The position numbers were made by a program, and so were the translations under genes. Below, one piece after another: positions 10,744 through 22,080 of a stretch of 35,362 bases of DNA. Origin of the DNA: Saccoglossus kowalevskii (lineage: Eukaryota; Hemichordata; Enteropneusta; Harrimaniidae). The stretch spans positions 570,369-605,730 of the forward strand of contig NW_003116452.1 of assembly GCF_000003605.2 (NCBI RefSeq). The letters are read 5' to 3'. The notes below the pieces were generated by a model, which was not told the origin of the DNA, did no database searches, and was given only the letters and a program-made list of their open reading frames with translations. Every line of letters begins with the position of its first letter. The first letter of the stretch is position 1.

Positions 10744-11382
10744 AATTGTGTTCCATATTATTTCAGGCGTAAATTCTCGAATTAACGCAGAATGTGCTAA
10801 GGGCATTCACAGTCACACACATAGTTTTTTTGTAACCTAAGATGCCTTAATTCGAAGGACGAAACTACCAATTTCAGAAACATATTTGAAACGTGTCACA
10901 TGTCATAAAAGAAAAATTTACTTTCGTACAATACCATCTCACAACGACCTAAAGTCTCTCTTTTTTGTCATCACAGTTTGAAGAACTTGGAATCAGCCTG
11001 TCACTTATATTGGCAGTATAGTTCGTGTCCGAAATTGGGCAATTATCATCATGGTATTTAGCGCCAAGAACTCTTGTTACCCAGCTGGATGGAATGTTTC
11101 GACGTTTAAAATAACACACATTTGTTCGATGATCGCACGCTATCGCGATCCCATTCGAGCATATACTCAGTGTAGAATGTAACTTGATCTCTGTATATTC
11201 CTACATTAGCGGCAATTAAGAGGACGTCGTCTCAGGCTAAATGGACACTTTGCATTGCCTACAGCTAGCGATAATAATAACCTAAAAATGCACTTATCAA
11301 CAGAATTATTAGAGTGAATAGTTGAATATCGTATATGAGGCAAGTAGTTACATAGTGCAATCAACACTCACACTGGAGCTGA

Positions 11383-11384
<2 letters not shown>

Positions 11385-11449
<65 letters not shown>
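11385..11449. repeat. (AT)n microsatellite
   Basis: An uninterrupted AT dinucleotide run of 65 bp. Confidence 0.98.
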
Positions 11450-11451
<2 letters not shown>

Positions 11452-11873
11452 TAACATGCCTAGCCATGTTAGTCGAGTAGGTAGAGTAAATAGAGAATTC
11501 TATACGGCGGATAGAAGTATGTAATATTCGTGACTTTGTTGCATAGCGCTACACGTTAACGTAAGCAGTTAGTCGATCTTCTCATTGGTTTTGGGTATAA
11601 GTAAAAAATCGAATGGGATTGCACGGTCCGAGGTTGCTATGTTAGAAAAAATGTTATCAGTACCGAATCTGTCACCAAAAGCTCATCAGTCGGCTTCAAT
11701 AATGTGAATCGCGGGGTTATAAGGTCAACAACACAAAACAAATCATAATCTGTAAATCCAATTTCAGGATTGTCACTCTCACCTTGAGCAGATTAAATGG
11801 CACAGTCCTTTAGTGCGTTATTAAACTGAACGAGCTCTAATCTCTAATGAGCACGACCAATCCATGATGTTAA

Positions 11874-12128
11874 TCAGACTAAGTCAAATTTCTTTTCATT
11901 ACGACGTCGACAATCAATAACACATTGACTGCCACACATACATGATGAATGTTGCAGTTCTATCAAGTTCATCATATCGCGCCTACGGGAGTCTGACAGA
12001 TAGACAATCAACACGTCAATGTTTTTTCTGTAATCAAACGTCTGACGCGTATCACCAATAAGCCTAGACACAATCGATTCGAATCGGCTTAATAGGAAAT
12101 GTTTAATTACATAATCACCATCACTTCC
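11874..12128 (-). CDS. candidate exon D of an unidentified minus-strand gene
   Basis: On the minus strand the frame is open for about 93 codons upstream of a TGA at 11874-11876. An acceptor (ttaaacacaaatcag) ends at 12129, starting the exon at 12128 in phase 0 with GSDGDYVIKHF. A GTATGT donor would end it at 11942 in phase 1; otherwise it runs to the stop. The middle reads DYRKNIDVLIVYLSDSRRRD, a charged, protein-like composition. The order of the SDGD start and the IDVL..(S/E)..LI segment faintly recalls SAM-dependent METTL24-type methyltransferases, but the key acidic residues of that motif are not present. That is a guess only. Phase fits exon C (12570-12800), which ends in phase 0. Confidence 0.3.
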   Translation of the reverse strand, partial: GSDGDYVIKHFLLSRFESIVSRLIGDTRQTFDYRKNIDVLIVYLSDSRRRDMMNLIELQHSSCMCGSQCVIDCRRRNEKKFDLV

Positions 12129-12298
12129 CTGATTTGTGTTTAATCCAATTCGAATTCAGTTCTTTACAACATCAATAATGCTGACAGTTCGAAATTTGCT
12201 TTCAGAGTTACTGGTCATTAAAACGGCACCGTGTTCTAGATCACTAGATATTTAGTGACGTAACGTATAATAGAATCACGCACATGTCAATTATTATA

Positions 12299-12307
12299 CC
12301 CCCCCCC
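12299..12307. repeat. poly-C run
   Basis: Nine consecutive C residues in otherwise AT-rich DNA; a likely spot for sequencing or polymerase slippage. Confidence 0.9.
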
Positions 12308-12569
12308 GTTTACTGCTACACGTAGAGTGCAACACACATAGTGCAAAACGAGTTTGAATGACAGAGCGTCATTAAATCAGTAGAATAAACGTACAGTATA
12401 CGTTACATAGTGTGTGACTGCGGTAACAGAGTTTGTAACAATTTACAATTAGTTCCAGTCGTGTATATTGATAATATGAGATTATTACGAGGATACCTCA
12501 AAGTATGCACGAAGACAGTACAGCAGGAGTGTAGACTGATGCGCACCGGGGGTAGATGCGACGGCGTAC

Positions 12570-12800
12570 CGTCTGAGTAATCTTATTATTATACATCTTT
12601 TCCTTCCAAGGATACATCATGGGAATGCCGAAATCCAAAAAGTTTAGAATAGAATCAGCGAACGTCTTTGTGTGGAGTTCGGTGAAACCCCGATGGCAGC
12701 CATGTTTGCTTTCGCACTTAATCATTCCATATTTGGAATTCGCATTTCCTAATATGGTAGCATGAGAATACCCCGTAAAATACCACAAAATTACGGCACG
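12570..12800 (-). CDS. candidate exon C of an unidentified minus-strand gene
   Basis: The minus-strand frame stays open from the acceptor (gtcacaagttacag, ending at 12801) through a TGA at about 12495. As an internal exon it would run 12800 to 12570 (231 nt, phase 0 to 0), with a weak donor ACG|GTACGC. If terminal, it would continue to the stop. It contains ESKHGCHRGFTELHTKTFAD and DFGIPMMYPWKEKMY. I do not recognise the family. The composition is less AT-driven than the surrounding frames. Phase agrees with block B upstream and block D downstream. Chance ORFs of this length do occur in this window, so confidence is limited. Confidence 0.3.
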
Positions 12801-13049
12801 CTGTAACTTGTGACGTTACGGTGACAGATGTATAATAATACATTGTAATACGAAATAATTATGAATCGCAAATTAGTGTGACCTTGCCGGTATGCTTGAC
12901 CCTAAGAGAGCAAACATTCAGAACTATAAATATCATATACGACATGTGAAAAATACTATGGTCATTATGTGATATAATTTCAGATGATAAAAATAACTCA
13001 AAAGTAGAAATTGAGTTGTGCAAGCGACCCTTGACATATATAGAAAGAG

Positions 13050-13123
13050 TTAAAGGGCGGTNNNNNNNNNNNNNNNNNNNNNNNNNNNNNNNNNNNNNNN
13101 NNNNNNNNNNNACCGCGCTTTAA
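13050..13123. mobile_element. 50-N gap flanked by a TTAA-bounded inverted repeat
   Basis: Fifty N (13062-13111) are an assembly gap. The bases touching it are ttaaagggcggt on the left and accgcgctttaa on the right. The right flank reverse-complements to ttaaagcgcggt, an 11/12 match to the left. TTAA is outermost on both sides. This is the layout expected of a short TTAA-target element (piggyBac-type MITE) or a long hairpin that broke the assembly. The internal sequence is missing, so the element itself is inferred. Confidence 0.35.
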
Positions 13124-13972
13124 ACAAAACAAAATGAAACAGATGACAGAATATTGTCTGTAGAAAATAAAAATAATGGTGCGAGGTAACTGTCACTGTC
13201 ATTAATTGGTGTAAATATGTCAACTGCTATAATATTATATTTTTTTTTCAACTATACAATGTCAACCGTTTGAGGATTTATAAGCAACAGCATGCACTTC
13301 ATTTACGAACCGCACATATGGAAAGTGACATCGGTGCAATGCATATCAAAATCTCACTAATCGTCATTGTTCATACACAGGCAATAGGGAAATATTGAAA
13401 TAATCTCTTTCATGGGAAACGCTACACGTATACTCAACAAATCATTATAACCAACATATATTTCTTTATGACATATTCTAGCTTGACGATACACAGAAAC
13501 CTTGTTCACACACTGACAATTATACTGCAACTCTTAAAAATGTTGTATTATGTTTGATTAACTGAAGACGTGTTAGTCAAATCATCTGTGAAGGAATTAT
13601 TGTTTAAATGATATAAAGACGATGTGCCACATTATATTTAAATGTTACCAAGGAAAGGTGAGATGCATATGATACGATTGGAATTACAACGAGCAGCATA
13701 ATAATAGTTAGTCGGTTTACCGTATTCATTTCTGTCTTTGTGAGACAAATAAATCGTGACGTACAATAATAATTGTTGCGAGGCGTTTTGCAGTTTTCTG
13801 GGTTTTTTTTTTCTTATAGTCATTTATCAACGCTAGGTACATTGTTAGTGATGGCGCTCGCCAGTATGAGACAACCTGTGAGATATTCGATTGAACAACA
13901 AACTCTTTGACTGTATGGATTTACAATAGTGGAAGTAGCTAATTGGAAATTAGCATGCGAATCAGTTTTCCA
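13124..13972. other. putative intron, no supported exon
   Basis: The minus strand has an acceptor-like site at about 13877 (ttcaatcgaatatctcacag) followed by an open stretch. That stretch runs into a lysine-coding A-run and has no good donor, so I do not call it. No RNA gene seen. Confidence 0.4.
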
Positions 13973-14005
13973 CTAAACGTGCTCAGTGTATGGGAAACAA
14001 CTTAC

Positions 14006-14294
14006 ACCTCCCACGTTGACTGGATACGTTATTATAAATACCACTTTGTTTCCTTTTCGTACAGAATGCTCTACGGGAAAAGTTGTCACACCATGGCAAT
14101 TCACTTTCTGTAAAACTTCAACACTACGTTGGTTGTAATTAATATTCGACCTTCGCACTAGATGAGTATCACTTTGACGGGAAGAACGCAGCAGTACCCG
14201 CAGCTTTGTTCCGTGTATAATGTATTCCCGATCGACTCGTACAGAAGCAGCTGATGCCATTCGCAGTGCAACATTCTCTGTATGCTCGATTTCA
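14006..14294 (-). CDS. candidate exon B of an unidentified minus-strand gene
   Basis: This is the best of the minus-strand blocks: an open frame of about 118 codons (about 14326 to 13973). The acceptor (ttattattccactcatgctacag) ends at 14295. A consensus donor GGT|GTAAGT gives the exon 14294-14006, 289 nt, entering with one codon base and leaving in phase 0. The translation is rich in V, R, S and charged residues (for example VRVDREYIIHGTKLRVLLR and HSVRKGNKVVFIITYPVNVG) and alternates like beta-strand protein. An internal ATG at 14260 could be an alternative start. Family unknown. It joins exon C in phase across an intron that contains the assembly gap. Confidence 0.35.
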
Positions 14295-14359
14295 CTGTAG
14301 CATGAGTGGAATAATAAATAGTGTATTTAACGCAGTAAACGAGTGGTAATAACATACAT

Positions 14360-15530
14360 GGGAACCATTCAATTCAAATAAACAACTTTTAATATCAGGG
14401 ATCTTGCGAGATAACCATCCACCTCCCAAATGTACTAATTCGGTACAAATTTCACGTTAAATAATTTACGTTATAATAATAATGGACTGACGAAAATGTG
14501 TTGAAAATCAAATTAATATTTTGTTTGCATACGGAAATTATCGCGCTTCTGTGTGTTTATCTAATCAAACCTTTGCAAGCGCCCACTGCGTTCTGTGACG
14601 CTGTTGGTTCAAACGACGTTCGATTGACGTGAGATCGCATGGCCGCAATTGCCGTGCATATACATCGATGTTGCATAAGCTTATTTTTGAATTCATAATA
14701 CACTTATTAACTGAAAAATTAATGCTTACAGAATAAAAACATTAATCTACAACACGTATCAAAGGAAACTAACGAGTTACAACATTCAAATGCACTGTCT
14801 AAACGTAGTGTTGCTACAGTCAGTTGATACACCGGGTTGTTGTTGATTGGCGTATTACATTCCAATATATGTGTGTGAGGCTCTTAATAATGGCAGCAAC
14901 TTTCTTTTTAATGTATTATTTGAATAAGCTTGTTTGTGGAAATTATATATTGACCACATTGCCGTCAATAAAAAACGTTTAAGCTTACCATTGAATATGC
15001 AATGTCATTTTTTGTTCTATAATTACCATCAATATTGCATATATACATTGTAATGGCGCAGTTGAACCTTCTCAGTGTGTATATGCGCGTTCTCCGTCGG
15101 ATATTTACATAATTTAAATAACGAATAGTGTTCTGTTTGTTCGTGCCATTCAGTGATGATGTTACTATTATGGTACAATCACATTGATATTATTGAGGGT
15201 GTCTTCTTCAATAACTATCATATTCAGGATCGTGCCATGTTCTGTAATGGATGCATTTCTCATCACGCCAAACTAATTTGGATGATAATACTGCCAGGAG
15301 CACTAACATTAACTCGATGAGATTTACCAAAAAAATTCGACACCTCGAGGCTTTTATCTCAGAATATTTTCCACCACATGTAAGTAGTTTACAGTGACTT
15401 TAATTCAATACTAACCCATGTTCGAACACTTAATTTTGACAGCACAAGGCGATCATGTCCAAGTTTCCAATAACGTAAACGCATCGTATATATGCATCAA
15501 CAATTTGTCTTAATTTGGAGGTATTTACAT
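14360..15530. other. region between candidate exons A and B
   Basis: If A and B belong to one gene, at least one exon supplying two codon bases is missing here. A minus-strand frame of about 74 codons ends at a GTAAGC donor near 14989, but it has no good acceptor and an N/I/Y-rich composition. I leave it uncalled. Confidence 0.3.
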
Positions 15531-15565
15531 TAACAGACATCTACTAGCGATACTGAACGCAACAC

Positions 15566-15686
15566 CTTGATAAAGCGTTGGATCTTTTTCAGATGTTCTT
15601 GTTGTTGCACCACTGCCGTGTGTGTTGGTTCAGCCCACCCGAACGTCGTAGCCATTGGTGTTCAATCACAATATGGTATGTAATCA
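15566..15686 (-). CDS. candidate 5' exon A of an unidentified minus-strand gene
   Basis: A strong minus-strand acceptor (ctaattactgtttccctag) ends at 15687. After 31 nt containing stop codons comes ATG at 15655-15653, opening a 30-codon frame that starts MATTFGWAEPTHT and continues VVQQQEHLKKIQRF. A possible donor AAG|GTGTTG follows at 15565 in phase 0; the frame stops soon after (15530-15532) if unspliced. The layout fits a second exon with a short leader and the start codon. It does not join exon B directly in phase. The peptide is soluble-looking and unrecognised. Confidence 0.22.
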
Positions 15687-15699
15687 CTAGGGAAACAGT

Positions 15700-18600
15700 A
15701 ATTAGATTGAGCCGGAAACATAGTAATACAATAAATTAAAATATTAGTAGGTTATCGTAATCCTTGTAATTATACAAGCAGACGTTTTTGGTAATTTCAC
15801 TTCATCCTTAGTATGTGATCATCGATAAAGGGTCAATTCTTAAAATGTCTGGTAATATTTAATAATTGCTAGTGACTATGAATACATACTATTATTATTG
15901 TTATATTAAGTGTCTGTCCTATCAGCTTTCTCCCATTTTCCTAACATAGAAATTTGTTTGTCTGTTGAAAAATTAAACAATTTCAAAAAAAAATGTTTAG
16001 ATTTATATACAGATTTAAAACCACTGCAAAATGTTTTTTTTATGGATTATCTGGATATTTTGATATATTGTTAAAGTGGAGAGCACAATAAAAGACTAAA
16101 CCCACAAATTTGCATCCTGATTTGTGTGTGATTTGGGAGTTATTTTATTGAATGGCGGGTCGTGTTCTATTTATGTATTTCTTCCATCCCTCTGGATCAT
16201 TATCAATTGATGTTATTCACTGTTATTCAGTATAATTTGTAGAATGAACTGCTTTTGAAATGCTGTTATGTTAAAAAACAGGTTGCTTTAATGGATTTCA
16301 ATATAGTTTTTTATTCAACACCTTTTAGCTGCAGAAATCGAAACCATATATATTGTGTACAAAATTGAATCGATGATGTCTGGTTCTTTCACAGCGACTT
16401 GAGTGATAGAGATGTAATGGCAGGTATACGAGACGTCTGCTACATTGGATTGTGGCACAACATTGATAAAGTCAATTTTTTTGTCCTGTTACTGAATGCA
16501 TTATATAATAACTAATATGTCATTCATATTTCTATATTTACAAACAAAGGGAAGACAATTCACAAAAGTTCCCAAATATGTTGTATCCTTATAATAATAT
16601 GAGGTCATAGTGCTAGTGTAGTTTGACAGACACGAACACTAAATTCGTGATAAACGGAGTTCACCTCGCATCAAATATGACATGAAGTCGGCTACATCAT
16701 CTATGCAACAAACACACGCATTATAATGTTACATTATAGGCAACTGTTAGCTAAATGTTGTTAGCAGTCAGCTTCTGATTGCCTCCCCTTGTGTTTTCTC
16801 CACACACACGTACACACACTGAATGTGGTTCCTTAGTTCATCTCTTCTGTCGCACGTGCATATAGCTGCACATTCCTACCCACTGAAATCACATTGCTAC
16901 AATATCTATGTGCATTTTACATTCATGAATGTTCCTAGTAACATACTAGGTCTAGTGTATTCCATTAGCACAAACCTCCGTATAACCATTGCATTTTGCG
17001 ACACACTAGTGTAATCAAAAATATGTATATAATAATTCATGTCATTATTTTAATATATAAAGTATAATCGTTTCACACTGCAAAAAGTTTTTGAATTTAA
17101 TGTGTCAATCATATCAAGGGGAACAATATAGAAACATGTACACATACACAATTGTGCTCTTTATATGTCTCTGCTCCAGCACACAGCAGTATTTTGTTAT
17201 TCTTTGTAGTTGTTTGCTGTAGTGAGAGTTGTTCTACCCGATTAGGTAGAATGAATGAGCCGGAATTACATGTGGGGAAACAGTAAAGTAACGAAAAGAA
17301 ATGCTTTTATTTCTTCATTCACCGAATTCAAAATATGATATGTATGTTCTAGTTATCGTATATTACATCTATACACCGATTCGTAGGCTGACGCTGCAGC
17401 AACAAGTTTAGATCAATAAAAGCTTCACTACACAAATGGCAATGACGAAATGGCAACGGAATAACAATTCTCTACCCCCTTCTATGTGTATTGTCAGTTG
17501 TTTGATCCATTAACAGTATGGGTCGTTATATTTTCGCGGAAGGCGACCTGATAACAAACTGTATACGTCCGCTCATATTATACGTCAAATATCATATACT
17601 GATAACAATAACGTGTTCAATCAGAAGACATGTGGTGACAGCAGTTATTATGTACACATGCTGAACGAGGTAAAACAGGTTCCTTCGACATGTTAAGTGC
17701 AATTCAAATAATGAGAGGAGAATGTTGATAACATGTATTTCTACAATTTCCTTCCCATTAAATGTTGTTGTGTTTTTTTTGTTGTTGATCCCTCTGCATT
17801 TTTCAATGTCTATATGTTTTACCGAACGACATGCACTCAGCGTACTTCATGAATATGACGGGTTTAATTTCCGGTGTCAACTGCCTACCTGTTTAATACT
17901 CTGAAATATGCGTCGACAACAATCGCTGCTGGACGCAATTTCCTCTCCTGCACATCCATGTCTCTAAACTATGTCTCGGAGTTCATCCAATCTGCACAAT
18001 CTCTGTCTCCATTCCAGAATCGATATGGCTGCTTTAATCGCATTACAGCCCAATGACGACGGAGTGGTGAACCATATGAAGAATGTGTTGTGAATTTGCT
18101 ACGTAAAATCACCATCAGTGCCGGCAAAATAATGGGTTGCTGTAGTCGTTTACACGTAACAGTAAAGCTACAGCAACTGTTCATTATGTTGTCTGTTTGC
18201 CACAGTGTGGTTTTCTGTTTGCGACATACACTGATAAACCAACGTTGGACGAGAGAGAGCATAATTTAAGATTAATATGTTACATCAATTCTGTAAATCA
18301 ACTAATAAATTGTTGACGATGCAGATTCTATCACAAAGAAATGTTTATTGTGGTCAAACGGTTCTGCCATACATGTTTGCATGTGGTCATCTGCGGTGCT
18401 TTAATTACCGTAAGAGGTGATGGTCTATGATATCATATTTGATTTCACTCACGTAAACTTAGTTGTACGAGCACGGATTCCGCATAACATCGCTGTACTC
18501 ATACATTCGTGCATATAGATTACGAATTTATGTGAATGTCTCTCTATAGTAATGTTTCATTTTAATGTGTCTCTAATTGTTAAAATATTGAACGTATATA

Positions 18601-20700
18601 TACGTGTGTTTGAGTTGAATAAACAAAAACTAGCTTAAAAACTAACAATTGGTATTATCACATCTCAACGAAATATATTTATGAGAGATGCCTATAGCTA
18701 GTTATAACATATCATGTATATTTACCTAGCACGAGCAAAAAATTATCGCAACCGATATAATGCGTTTAACTATTCTGTCTCAATGTGCATACTGGTGATG
18801 CCACCTGTTACATTCAATCACAAGGCGATTAAAATTTAGAGTGTTAATTTCGTTATTAAAAACAAATATACTAAGTGCTGTGAATTATATATTCGGTCAT
18901 GTGCAAAAAAAGCGGAATTTAACCCTGCCTTCCAGATACTGTGAACTATATACAATGAATCTAATATTATCAGACATTGCATCTCAATTTCTTGTATTTC
19001 TTTGGTAAATACGTCTTGATTTCAGAAATATGAGTGCTCTGCTATTATAATATGAAACATGGGCATACTTAGGTAGTCGAATATGCCCCAAGGACATACT
19101 ATATTTGATATTTCATGAGAGCAATTTATGATGAAATCCCTACTGTATCGTCTGTCACTGCGGTAAACGGATTTTCAATACATCAAATGCAGAATGATAT
19201 ATTAGTGTGTTGCTGTTTTCTTTCAGCGAGGTGGTTTCAGTAATCCAAAAATCTAATTACTGTATTTTTGCATATAGTTATCACACGATTATAATAGCAT
19301 TTACTTTCAACATGCTGCTGTCTTATTACTAATCGTTTCTGATGAAAACAACGACCATAAATCTCCTATTCAGTAAACTCGTCCCCGGGGTTACCGAGTT
19401 GAACGCAAAATACATATTAATTATGGCTGCCAAACAGAATAAAAAGAGTGAATGTAATGAAAAGAAAATATGTTATAGTTACTAACGGATTCAATTATGA
19501 TGATCGATATTTGATCAAAATGGGACGCTACGTAATGAATGAATGTCGATATATCTCACGTTGATGAGTAGCCATATAGTTACCAAGCAATTAGGGAGTA
19601 GAGAATATGGTGCCAATCCATGCCCTGGTTGGTTATGTTTGTCACGTGATCATAAGTATTGCAACACGCGTATATCAGATTCAACATTTTTTTTTGTGGA
19701 GTGTATTTTCTTGGGGAAGAGCGCATGAGTTTGAAAACTCGTCTGTACCTTCCATGTTGAATACTAGACATGCTAATCATTTTTATTAAACAAAATACAG
19801 TTTTTCATTAGTCATTAAACAAAAATAAAGATAAATATTATCAATTTCTTCCAAAACAATAGGATCACAACTATTTTTATACTGTAAAGTTTAATTATTC
19901 ACCAGGGTTGACTTTTGTTGTTTTAACTTGTGAAATTACATTCGAATTTATTCTTGCACTGGAAATTGCTTGAATTTAGGTCCAAGTGAACATGATCGAA
20001 TTACACAATAGTGACAGTCAATGAAATTGCATAAAAGTGTACGAAAACACGGATTGGAGTAATTGCGAGGCTGACAAATTCTACTACAGTGACTAATGCT
20101 GCCTTCATTATGGAATCTAGAAGCTCTGTTGTTGAATGGTACGCATGGTACACTGCATACGTGTGTGAAGTATTACACACTACACGTAAATACAACAACG
20201 TAAAAAACTAACTGACATTTTTAACCAGATTTGTGCACCTGTTGAAGTCAAGAGAAACAACATCACATACACAAGTCGAACTACTGAGTGACAGCATAAG
20301 CACTGAACAAAGAAGACAAAAACAAAGACAGTGAAGACCGATATATATTCAAAACGCATCACTTGGGCCACATTGTTGAGAGAATGATATATGGGCCTTC
20401 AGATATACAAACAAGAAGTGATGTTAGGTTTCCCAATAAGAGAGAGTACATCCTGCTTGTCATACAGTGGCCGCCATTTATCAGTCTCTACTACAATCAA
20501 ACAGTTCCTGATAGCAAGTTACACGATATATAAGTCATATTGAGGCCTTTTGGGATTTTTTTGTCACGCTTGCTCATGCACTGAGAGCATGTGCAAATAC
20601 AATCGTTTTCCTGTTGAGGCATGCCGTGCACTAGAAAAAGCATGATTTAGTAATTGAAATGTTATTTTTCAATAAAAGACACTCTGCTGAGTCATGTGTG
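15700..20700. other. gene-poor stretch
   Basis: No domain-bearing frame or RNA gene seen. ATG frames of 60-97 codons around 17722-18262 overlap on both strands without recognisable motifs. A 14-bp palindrome (acgtatatatacgt) lies near 18593. Confidence 0.4.
20241..20266 (+). repeat. copy 1 of a diverged repeat pair
   Basis: gttgaagtcaagagaaacaa (plus six further bases) matches 22010-22035 at 21 of 26 positions in the same orientation. It may be the core of a low-copy interspersed repeat; the flanks do not align well by eye. Confidence 0.35.
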
Positions 20701-20701
20701 T

Positions 20702-20714
20702 GGGGGGGGGGGGG
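20702..20714. repeat. poly-G run
   Basis: Thirteen consecutive G residues inside a TG-rich tract, followed by an ATA/ATAATA-rich segment. Confidence 0.95.
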
Positions 20715-22009
20715 TGTACACGTGTGTGTATGTGGAATAATAATAATAAAACGCACCAACACGCGAAAACGATGAATAATATCCGACTTAAAGCGCCATA
20801 TTCATCGTGTTGCTTTGTGGGATAAAACCACGACACATGGGTTAGTTACTAAAACAGCATCCCACAGTACTACCCTGCAATCGTTTCTCTCTGCAATAAA
20901 TATCGCTTTGTTATAACCGTGCGTTTATCTTTCATGATTTATACTTTGGGGAATAGAAAAAAACAGTTTGTTGACAAGCCTTCGCATCATCATTTTTGTT
21001 TTGTGTAATTGTTCATTTGTTTTTTTGGCTTGTTGACAATCTGGAATGGTGTAAGATGACTTCTATATTCATGCACATCGTTATAATTCATTATATCGTT
21101 CATTTTATCAACAGATGTGCCGTGTTCTCGAAGACAAGATTGCCTAATTTACATTTTCCTAGCCATTTCAGTGATTTCCAACTAAATAACCGTATGTGCA
21201 GTTTTTGTACGTTGGCGTAATTTACAGTTTAAAATGGCAAACAAAAATGACAATCTCTTGACCGGCTTGACAGTAAGTCAATAAGCCAGGTTTGCATACA
21301 TTTAAGCCAGTTTATTTTTGGCAAGCAGGCAAACCAAAAAAACAGTGCATTGTTGTAATCTACAATGTAGAACTACGCTTAATTTACATAAACACAAATG
21401 GGGCATATTTCACGCTTTGTCATTGAATATTTCTCACGTTAAATCAGCATTTCCTGTGTCAACTACATGAATCTATACTGCATCTCTTATATAATGTGTA
21501 TCTTTCTCTGTAATATGGATGTTGATCTGCAGATACATACAGATACGATCATGAAATGAATGGTGATTAACGATGGCATGATTGGAATCATTCCCTTTTG
21601 TCATACAATCTGACAGAGATTCAAAGTGCAAAGCACAAGGCAGGAAAATCTGTTATTTTTTTATTTATTTGTAAGCAACGCTTTCTGGATAAATCACCTA
21701 ATTTCTTAGTAAAATATCAATAATGTATTTAAGAGAGTTTGAACCAAAATCAATTTCCTATCTGCTGGGTATATTAGCGAGGATATGAACAATACGCTAT
21801 TGGATGATATCCATTTTGACTGTAAATATATAGAGAGAAATGTGAAATATTCGTTTGTATATTCCAGTGTGCACAATTTCCAGATACAAAAATGTCCATC
21901 AAAAATGAAAATCGGGTTTATATTGATATCAAATACAATTACCAGATTTTTGACAAATAAATAGTACGATTTTGGCTTATTTTGACAAATATGCAATTGT
22001 ACATCAGCC
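20715..22009. other. no gene recognised
   Basis: The 108-codon minus-strand frame at 21706-22032 is F/I/L-rich with no motif. Its first part overlaps the repeat copy at 22010, so its ATG is repeat-derived. No RNA gene seen. Confidence 0.4.
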
Positions 22010-22035
22010 GTCGAGGTGAAAAGAAACAACATTAC
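22010..22035 (+). repeat. copy 2 of a diverged repeat pair
   Basis: gtcgaggtgaaaagaaacaa (plus six further bases) is about 81% identical to 20241-20266. Its 3' end overlaps the left arm of the hairpin at 22027-22080, so it may be the edge of a small palindromic element. Confidence 0.35.
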
Positions 22036-22080
22036 AGTGTATGTGCCACGAGAACAAAATACGTATACACTGTAATGTTG
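22027..22080. repeat. perfect 16-bp inverted repeat with 22-nt loop
   Basis: caacattacagtgtat (22027-22042) is the exact reverse complement of atacactgtaatgttg (22065-22080). As RNA it would form a strong stem-loop; as DNA it could be a palindromic transposon relic. The stem is short for a standard microRNA precursor. Confidence 0.85.

Noticed and set aside
21706-22032. 108-codon minus-strand frame
   Set aside because: F/I/L-rich translation of AT-rich DNA, with its start inside a repeat.
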